Made by a program: the position numbers and the translations under genes. The notes beneath the pieces are model-generated. The model searched no databases. It had not been told where the DNA came from and was given only the letters and a program-made list of their open reading frames with translations. From Pseudomonas gingeri (GTDB lineage: Bacteria; Pseudomonadota; Gammaproteobacteria; Pseudomonadales; Pseudomonadaceae), in NCBI RefSeq assembly GCF_013386165.1, contig NZ_JACAOS010000016.1, positions 124,001 to 188,000 of the forward strand: a DNA stretch of 64,000 nt, given 5' to 3'. Below are positions 58,691 through 64,000 of the stretch, piece after piece; positions within the stretch are counted from its first letter, which is position 1; each line of letters begins with the position of its first letter.

Positions 58691-61297
58691 TTAGCTGGCG
58701 ACGATATTGACCAGTTTGCCGGGCACGACGATCACTTTACGAATCGTCAGGCCATCGGTGAAGCGCAATACGTTTTCATTGACCCGTGCCGCCGCTTCGA
58801 TTTCTTCGCGGCTGGCGCTGGCCGGCATGTCGATCTGCCCGCGCAGCTTGCCGTTGACCTGGATAACCAGCACCAGGCTGTCCTGGACCAGTGCGCTGTC
58901 GTCCACCGCCGGCCAGCGGGCGTCGATGACGGCATCGGCATGGCCCAGACGGCTCCACAGCTCGTGGCTGATGTGCGGGGTGATGGGGGCCAGCAACAGG
59001 GTCACGGCTTCCAGGCCTTCGTGAACCAGCGCACGATCCTGTTCGGTAACTTGTGCGGCTTTTTCCAGCACGTTCATCAGCGTCATCACCTGGGCGATGG
59101 CGGTGTTGAATTTGTGATTCTGGCCGACGTCGTGGCTGGCCTGCTTGATGGCCAGGTGGATCGAACGGCGCACGGCTTTCTGTTCGTCGTTCAGATCGGC
59201 GACGTTCAGTTTGCCCGGCTGACCCTGGATGACATGGGCTTGGGCCAGGCGCCAGACGCGCTTGAGGAAACGGTGCGAACCTTCGACGCCGGAGTCGGAC
59301 CATTCGGCGCTCATGTCCGGTGGCGAGGCGAACATCATGAACAGGCGGCAGGTGTCGGCGCCGAACTGATCGATCATCGACTGTGGGTCGACGCCGTTGT
59401 TCTTCGACTTGGCCATCTTCTCGGTGCCACCGATTTCCACCGGCAGGCCGTCGCTCTTGAGCTTGGCGCCGATGACTTTGGCCTTGGCGTCGCGCTCGAG
59501 TTCGACGTCCGCCGGGTTGAACCAGGTGTAGGCACCGTTGGTTTCGCGACGGTAGTAGGTCTCGGCGATCACCATGCCTTGGGTCAGCAGGTTCTTGAAC
59601 GGCTCGTTGGAGCTGACCAGGCCTTCGTCGCGCATCAGCTTGTGGAAGAAGCGCGCGTAGAGCAGGTGCAGGATCGCGTGTTCGATACCGCCGATGTATT
59701 GATCCACCGGCAGCCAGTGGTCGGCGGCGGTTTTTTCTACCAGGCCACCCTCGTAGTGCGGCGAGGCGTAGCGGGCGTAATACCAGGACGACTCGACGAA
59801 GGTGTCCATGGTGTCGGTTTCACGCTTGGCCGGTGCGCCGCATTTCGGGCAGCTGCACTCGTAGAACTCGGGCATGCGAGCCAGCGGCGAACCGGCGCCG
59901 TCCGGCACCACGTCTTCGGGCAGCACGACCGGCAGCTGGTCTTCCGGTACCGGTACATCGCCGCAGGTGTCGCAGTGGATGATCGGGATCGGGCAGCCCC
60001 AGTAGCGCTGGCGGCTGATGCCCCAGTCGCGCAGGCGGAACTGGGTGCGCGAGGCACCGAGGTTTTTCTTGATCAGCGCGACTTCCATGGCGTCGAACGC
60101 GCCCGCGAAGTCCAGTCCGTCGAACTCGCCGGAGTTGATCAGGCTGCCGTGTTCGCCGTAGGCGCCTTGCCACGGTGCCGGGTTGGTATCGCCCGAGCTG
60201 GTGCGCACCACCGACTTGATCGGCAGGTCGTACTTGTGGGCGAACTCGAAATCACGCTCGTCGTGGGCCGGTACGGCCATGACCGCGCCGTCGCCGTAGT
60301 GCATCAGCACGTAGTTGGCGACCCACACCGGCAGTTGCTCGCCGGTCAGTGGGTGCTCGACGAACAGGCCGGTCGGCAGGCCTTTCTTTTCCTGGGTGGC
60401 GACGTCGGCTTCGGCGACGCTGCCGCCCTTGCATTCGGCGATGAACGCCTGCAGTTCGGGGTTGTTGCGCGCGGCCAGGCTCGCCAGCGGGTGCTCGGCG
60501 GCCACGGCGACGTAGGTCGCGCCCATCAGGGTGTCCGGACGGGTGGTGAAGACTTTCAGGTTGCCGGCTTCGCCGATGGAGTCGACGTGGTACGGGAACT
60601 GGACTTCCATGCCACGGGACTTGCCGATCCAGTTGCGCTGCATGGTCTTGACCTGCTCGGGCCAGCCCGGCAGTTCGTCGAGGCCTTCCAGCAGCTCATC
60701 GGCGTAGGCGGTGATCTTGAAGTAGTACATCGGGATTTCGCGCTTTTCGATCAGCGCGCCCGAACGCCAGCCGCGGCCGTCGATCACTTGTTCGTTGGCC
60801 AGTACGGTCTGGTCAACCGGGTCCCAGTTGACGGTGCCGTTCTTGCGGTAGATCACGCCTTTTTCGAACAGGCGGGTGAACAGCCATTGTTCCCAGCGGT
60901 AGTAATCCGGCTTGCAGGTGGTCACTTCGCGGGACCAGTCCACCGCCAGGCCCAGGCTGCGCAGCTGGGTCTTCATGTAGGCGATGTTTTCGTAGGTCCA
61001 CTTGGCCGGTGCGACGTTGTTCTTCATCGCGGCGTTTTCCGCCGGCATGCCGAAGGCGTCCCAACCCATGGGTTGCAGGACGTTCTTGCCTTGCATGCGC
61101 TGAAAACGCGCGATCACGTCACCGATGGTGTAGTTGCGCACGTGCCCCATGTGTAGCTTGCCGCTGGGGTAAGGGAACATCGACAGGCAGTAGTAAGTCT
61201 CCTTGCCTGGCTGTTCACTGACTTCAAAGGACTTTTGCTCGTCCCAGAACGATTGGGCGGCGTTTTCGATTTCACGGGGCTGATAGTGTTCGTGCAT
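58691..61297 (-). CDS. leuS: Leucyl-tRNA synthetase
   Basis: 868 aa, full length. HIGH-type motif in FPYPSGKLHMGHVRNYTIGD, editing domain with VFTTRPDTLMGATYVAV and GDGAVMAVPAHDERDFEFA, zinc-type Cys segments (CDTCGD, CSCPKCGAP), KMSKS-type motif EKMAKSKNNGVDP. Charges tRNA-Leu and hydrolyses mischarged norvaline or isoleucine. ATG at 61297. Its CP1 domain is the closest in-window relative of the freestanding protein at 14415-15851. Confidence 0.99.
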   Translation of the reverse strand: MHEHYQPREIENAAQSFWDEQKSFEVSEQPGKETYYCLSMFPYPSGKLHMGHVRNYTIGDVIARFQRMQGKNVLQPMGWDAFGMPAENAAMKNNVAPAKWTYENIAYMKTQLRSLGLAVDWSREVTTCKPDYYRWEQWLFTRLFEKGVIYRKNGTVNWDPVDQTVLANEQVIDGRGWRSGALIEKREIPMYYFKITAYADELLEGLDELPGWPEQVKTMQRNWIGKSRGMEVQFPYHVDSIGEAGNLKVFTTRPDTLMGATYVAVAAEHPLASLAARNNPELQAFIAECKGGSVAEADVATQEKKGLPTGLFVEHPLTGEQLPVWVANYVLMHYGDGAVMAVPAHDERDFEFAHKYDLPIKSVVRTSSGDTNPAPWQGAYGEHGSLINSGEFDGLDFAGAFDAMEVALIKKNLGASRTQFRLRDWGISRQRYWGCPIPIIHCDTCGDVPVPEDQLPVVLPEDVVPDGAGSPLARMPEFYECSCPKCGAPAKRETDTMDTFVESSWYYARYASPHYEGGLVEKTAADHWLPVDQYIGGIEHAILHLLYARFFHKLMRDEGLVSSNEPFKNLLTQGMVIAETYYRRETNGAYTWFNPADVELERDAKAKVIGAKLKSDGLPVEIGGTEKMAKSKNNGVDPQSMIDQFGADTCRLFMMFASPPDMSAEWSDSGVEGSHRFLKRVWRLAQAHVIQGQPGKLNVADLNDEQKAVRRSIHLAIKQASHDVGQNHKFNTAIAQVMTLMNVLEKAAQVTEQDRALVHEGLEAVTLLLAPITPHISHELWSRLGHADAVIDARWPAVDDSALVQDSLVLVIQVNGKLRGQIDMPASASREEIEAAARVNENVLRFTDGLTIRKVIVVPGKLVNIVAS

Positions 61298-61520
61298 GGC
61301 TACTTGTACTGGAAAGGGTGGCCTAATCCTCTTCAACGCATCCGTCAGGCGGTGCTGGAAGTGGAGTTACAGGAAGCGCCGTAGCATACATGACGCTGCT
61401 CTATCGAGGGAAACCCTGATTGCACTGCCGCAGCCGTTGGTCGCGGCGGTCGGCTGGTTTGCCGAGCGCCGCTAAGCTTGGAGGAGGGGGAGTGATTCTT
61501 GTCTTCAATGAGGTGAGCGG

Positions 61521-61838
61521 ATGGTGGAGTCGCAGCGATATGTCATGAAACCCGAGTTGTACGAACGTTTGATCGTCCGTCTGGGGCTTGCCCTGGACGC
61601 AGCCAATACGGCGGTTCGATTGCGTGATGAGCGCCCGGCCGAGTTGGAGTTGCGTGGCTTGAGCCACGCCGAGTTCGAATTGATCAGGGCTTACCTGGAT
61701 CTCAGTGGGCAGGATGTGCCTGTGCCGCCTTCCGTTGTGGAGCACAAGGTCTCACCGCGTTCGGCCGAGATTATCTGGTTGAAGGACAAAATGCCCTGTG
61801 CGGGTTCGGCGAAGTTCAAATCCGCGGGGGTCAAGTAA
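61521..61838 (+). CDS. Conserved-looking hypothetical protein
   Basis: 105 aa, no family recognised. Charged helical protein: LYERLIVRLGLALDAANTAVRLRDERPAELELRGLSHAEFELIRAYLDLSG, tail KDKMPCAGSAKFKSAGVK. ATG at 61521 with GAGGTGAGCGG upstream supports translation; an internal ATG at 61545 is an alternative. A hairpin follows at 61848-61868 (GCGACAG/CTGTCGC). The 223-bp gap before it (61298-61520) shows nothing recognised apart from the leuS leader. Confidence 0.65.
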   Translation: MVESQRYVMKPELYERLIVRLGLALDAANTAVRLRDERPAELELRGLSHAEFELIRAYLDLSGQDVPVPPSVVEHKVSPRSAEIIWLKDKMPCAGSAKFKSAGVK

Positions 61839-61959
61839 GTTCGCCCGGCGACAGGCTGTTGTCTGTCGCTCATCTGGCTTCAGTTTGAAGTCATTGTTCC
61901 AGAAGGTTGTTGATTGACCCCGATGCACTTAGGCTTCGGGCATCTTCTGGAGATGCCCG

Positions 61960-62721
61960 ATGCCTGTTCGTTACATCCTCAAACAATTGCTCTTGCCACC
62001 CGGCCTGCTGTTGCTGTTGCTGCTGTTTGCCTGGTGGTTTCGCCGTACTCGCCCACGTCTGGCCGGGCTGTGTTTTGCCCTCGGCCTGGGCGGGTTCTGG
62101 TTGATGAGTCTGCCGGTGGTGGTGGAATGGGGCGCGCGGGCCCTGGAGACGGTGCCGCCGCTTGAACGCAGTGAGTGGGCGGGGCTGGCGCAGCGGGCCG
62201 ATGCGATTGTGGTGCTGGGTTCGGGGCGCGAGCGCGGCGATCCGGCGTGGGGCGAGGATCAGCCGACCGGGATTGGCCTTGAGCGTCAGCGTTATGCGGC
62301 GCGTTTGGCCAAGGCTTCCGGGCTGCCGGTGCTGACCAGCGGCGGTTTGCACTACGGCACGCCGCCGAGCGAAGCGGCGTTGATGGCGGCGTCGATGCAG
62401 AGCGATTTCGACGTGACGGTGCGCTGGCAGGAAGGGCGTAGCACCACGACCTGGGAAAATGCCAAGTTCAGTTATGACGTATTGGCGCCGCTGGGCATCA
62501 AGCGCGTGGTGGTGGTGACCCATGCGGCCCATATGCCGCGTTCGGTGTGGAGTTTCGAGAAGGCCGGTTTTACCGTGGTACCGGCGCCGGTGGGCTTTCT
62601 TGGGCGGGATAATGCCCGTCCGTTGGGCGGTTGGCTGCCGGAGTTCAATGCGTTCTGGCGCAGTGGGCAGTTGATCAACGAGGCGGTGGGGCAGGTGGGT
62701 TACCGGTTGTTCTATCGCTGA
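61960..62721 (+). CDS. YdcF/SanA-like DUF218 membrane protein
   Basis: 253 aa. Two N-terminal hydrophobic segments (LLLPPGLLLLLLLFAWWF; GLCFALGLGGFWLMSL), then the DUF218 domain: ADAIVVLGSGRERGDPAW, GLPVLTSGGLHYGTPPSEAALM, STTTWENAKFSYDVLAPLGIKRVVVVTHAAHMPRSVWSFEKAGF. Homologues (ElyC/YdcF) are linked to envelope and undecaprenyl-phosphate metabolism. ATG at 61960 preceded by CTGGAGATGCCCG. Confidence 0.92.
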   Translation: MPVRYILKQLLLPPGLLLLLLLFAWWFRRTRPRLAGLCFALGLGGFWLMSLPVVVEWGARALETVPPLERSEWAGLAQRADAIVVLGSGRERGDPAWGEDQPTGIGLERQRYAARLAKASGLPVLTSGGLHYGTPPSEAALMAASMQSDFDVTVRWQEGRSTTTWENAKFSYDVLAPLGIKRVVVVTHAAHMPRSVWSFEKAGFTVVPAPVGFLGRDNARPLGGWLPEFNAFWRSGQLINEAVGQVGYRLFYR

Positions 62722-62742
62722 CTCAAGGCTGGAATAAACCAA

Positions 62743-62875
62743 TGTGGCGAGCGGGCTTGCCCGCGCTCGGCTGCGCAGCAGTCGTAAAACCGGACGCCTC
62801 GCTGTGTCAGGCACAACGAATTCTCTGGTTTTAGGGGCGCTTCGCACCCCGGCGCGGGCAAGCCCGCTCGCCACA
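62743..62875. repeat. REP pair (REPIN), GGCGAGCGGGCTTGCCCGCG type
   Basis: REP unit TGTGGCGAGCGGGCTTGCCC at 62743 and its complement ending at 62875, about 85 bases apart; same family and spacing as the pair at 34591-34723. Confidence 0.9.
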
Positions 62876-62956
62876 AGACCGCGATCGGCTTCAAGCGTCC
62901 TTGGCTGACGGGCATTAGGGTAAGCCTCTTTGCCACAGGAATGGCTGCGTTTTTAT

Positions 62957-64000
62957 TCAGACCGTCTTGGCAATGCGGCTGGCCAGCAAGGCCCAGCCGA
63001 ACAGCAAGCCACACAGGATGATCAGCGGCCACGAACGCCACTGCAGGTAAGGCGTCAGGTCGTGCATCGGCACCACTTCGCCGTACAGGATGCCTTGCTC
63101 GAACTGCGGAATCCGCGTGGTGATCTGGCCATAGGGGTTGATCAGGCCGGTGACACCATTATTGGTGGCGCGAATCATCCAGCGCCCGGCTTCCAGTGCA
63201 CGCATCTGGGCCATTTGCAGATGCTGCAAGGGGCCGATCGACGTGCCGAACCAGGTGTCGTTGCTGATGGTCAGCAACAGGTCGCTGCGCGCCGACAGGC
63301 TGGCGGCGAACTCCGGGTAGACCACTTCGTAGCAGATGAATGGAGCGATCTGATAACCCTTGGCCTGTAACAACGGCTGGTCAGACGGGCCACGGGCGAA
63401 GTCGGACATCGGCAGGTTGAAGAAGTCGATCAACCCGCGCAGCAGGTCCTGTAGCGGCACGTATTCGCCAAACGGCACCAGCTTCTGCTTCAAGTAGGTA
63501 CCGTCGCCTTCACCCGTCACGGTGATGCCGTTGTAATAGCGCTTCTCGTTGTTCACCACTTCGCGGATCGGTACACCGGTGATCAGTGCCGAATGCCGCT
63601 CTGCGGCGAAGCGGCCCATCATCGTCAGGTAGCCCTCGGCCGACTCCTTCAGTATCGGCACGGCGGTTTCCGGCCAGACCAGCAGGTCCACGCGTTTGGA
63701 GCGGAAACTCAGGTCGCGGTACAGCGCCAGCTGCGCATCGATCTGCGTAGGGTCCCACTTCATGCTCTGTTCGATATTGCCCTGGACCGCCGCCACCGTC
63801 AGCGGTTCGCCCGACGGGCTGGTCCAGGCGTGATGCTTGAGCGCAATACCGGCGACCCAAGGGCCGACCAATAGCACGACACCGAGGGCGATAAAGGCCT
63901 TGCGCCCGCCCTTGAGCAAACGGCGGGCGTTGTACAGCAGCGCAGCCGTCAGGGCCAGGGTAAAGGAGATCAGCCAGATCCCGCCCAGCGGCGCCAGGCC
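62957..64000 (-). CDS. lnt: Apolipoprotein N-acyltransferase, C-terminal part
   Basis: The frame stays open to the right edge, so the N-terminal part (membrane segments) is outside. Seen here (347 codons) are a membrane span (RKAFIALGVVLLVGPWVAGIAL), the nitrilase domain with Glu in VDLLVWPETAVPI, Lys in GTYLKQKLVPFGEYVP, Cys in IAPFICYEVVYPEF, and a last span. It adds the third acyl chain to lipoproteins in the inner membrane. Confidence 0.96.
   Translation of the reverse strand, partial: GLAPLGGIWLISFTLALTAALLYNARRLLKGGRKAFIALGVVLLVGPWVAGIALKHHAWTSPSGEPLTVAAVQGNIEQSMKWDPTQIDAQLALYRDLSFRSKRVDLLVWPETAVPILKESAEGYLTMMGRFAAERHSALITGVPIREVVNNEKRYYNGITVTGEGDGTYLKQKLVPFGEYVPLQDLLRGLIDFFNLPMSDFARGPSDQPLLQAKGYQIAPFICYEVVYPEFAASLSARSDLLLTISNDTWFGTSIGPLQHLQMAQMRALEAGRWMIRATNNGVTGLINPYGQITTRIPQFEQGILYGEVVPMHDLTPYLQWRSWPLIILCGLLFGWALLASRIAKTV

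Noticed and set aside
58520..61156. Very long open frame on the plus strand antisense to leuS (878 codons)
   Set aside because: It is the GC-rich mirror of leuS; no family motifs, low-complexity Val/Gly/Asp/His composition and no ribosome site.
1..64000. tRNA, rRNA, riboswitch or intact insertion sequence
   Set aside because: None was recognised on reading; the small hairpins seen do not match known structured RNA classes, though a covariance-model scan was not possible.

Overview
The window is chromosomal DNA of a Pseudomonas of the fluorescens lineage. This rests on the conserved order leuS-lptE-holA-arfA-(lytic transglycosylase)-lipA-lipB-ybeD-dacA-rlpA-mltB-rodA-mrdA-rlmH-rsfS-nadD-proA, the high GC content, and the many Pseudomonas-type REP hairpin pairs (core GCGAGCAAGCTCGC and two related cores).

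Layout. 1-2896: end of a NodT outer-membrane factor, then HlyD and DHA2-MFS partners, a tripartite exporter. 2897-3359: long AT-rich leader. 3360-9412: five-gene operon (DUF3050 heme-oxygenase-like protein, cupin, AurF-like N-oxygenase, A-T-R mono-modular NRPS, SRPBCC protein). It matches the ham/mgo/pvf type of cluster, which makes diazeniumdiolate or pyrazine-N-oxide signals such as valdiazen and leudiazen. 9677-18228: a second biosynthetic operon (acylating aldehyde dehydrogenase, 4-hydroxy-2-oxovalerate aldolase, stand-alone adenylation domain, SyrB2-like non-heme iron enzyme, stand-alone carrier protein, a freestanding LeuRS-editing-domain-like protein, LysE exporter, cupin, type II thioesterase, second LysE exporter). 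18225-20300: decayed genes (quinone oxidoreductase, PstB-type ATPase) around an AraC regulator, marking the edge of the accessory region. 20300-30270: S24 repressor, ppa, mtfA, dedA, GNAT, ethanolamine use (eutC, eutB, permease, exaC-like aldehyde dehydrogenase with a sigma-54 promoter). 30271-44593: AcoR-like activator, mpl, ubiX, MORN-repeat caspase-like lipoprotein, MaoC, LrgAB-type pair, LON-domain protein, cold-shock proteins, DedA-PAP2 fusion, DNA glycosylase, proA, nadD. 44664-64000: conserved cell-wall, lipoate and envelope block, ending inside lnt.

The most notable region is 2897-18641. I read it as a signal-making operon next to a pathway for a modified free amino acid. The carbon skeleton could come from acetyl-CoA plus pyruvate (C5, 4-hydroxynorvaline type). 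It would be loaded by the A domain on the free PCP, modified by the SyrB2-like enzyme (facial-triad Asp replaced by Val), released by the thioesterase and exported by LysE proteins. The LeuRS-CP1-like protein lacks HIGH and KMSKS but keeps the catalytic Asp, so it is a candidate trans-editing immunity factor that would clear tRNA mischarged with the toxic amino acid. The intact housekeeping leuS at 58691-61297 gives an internal comparison. The product, the transaminase step and the regulatory link between the two operons are inference.

No tRNA, rRNA, CRISPR array or intact insertion sequence was recognised.
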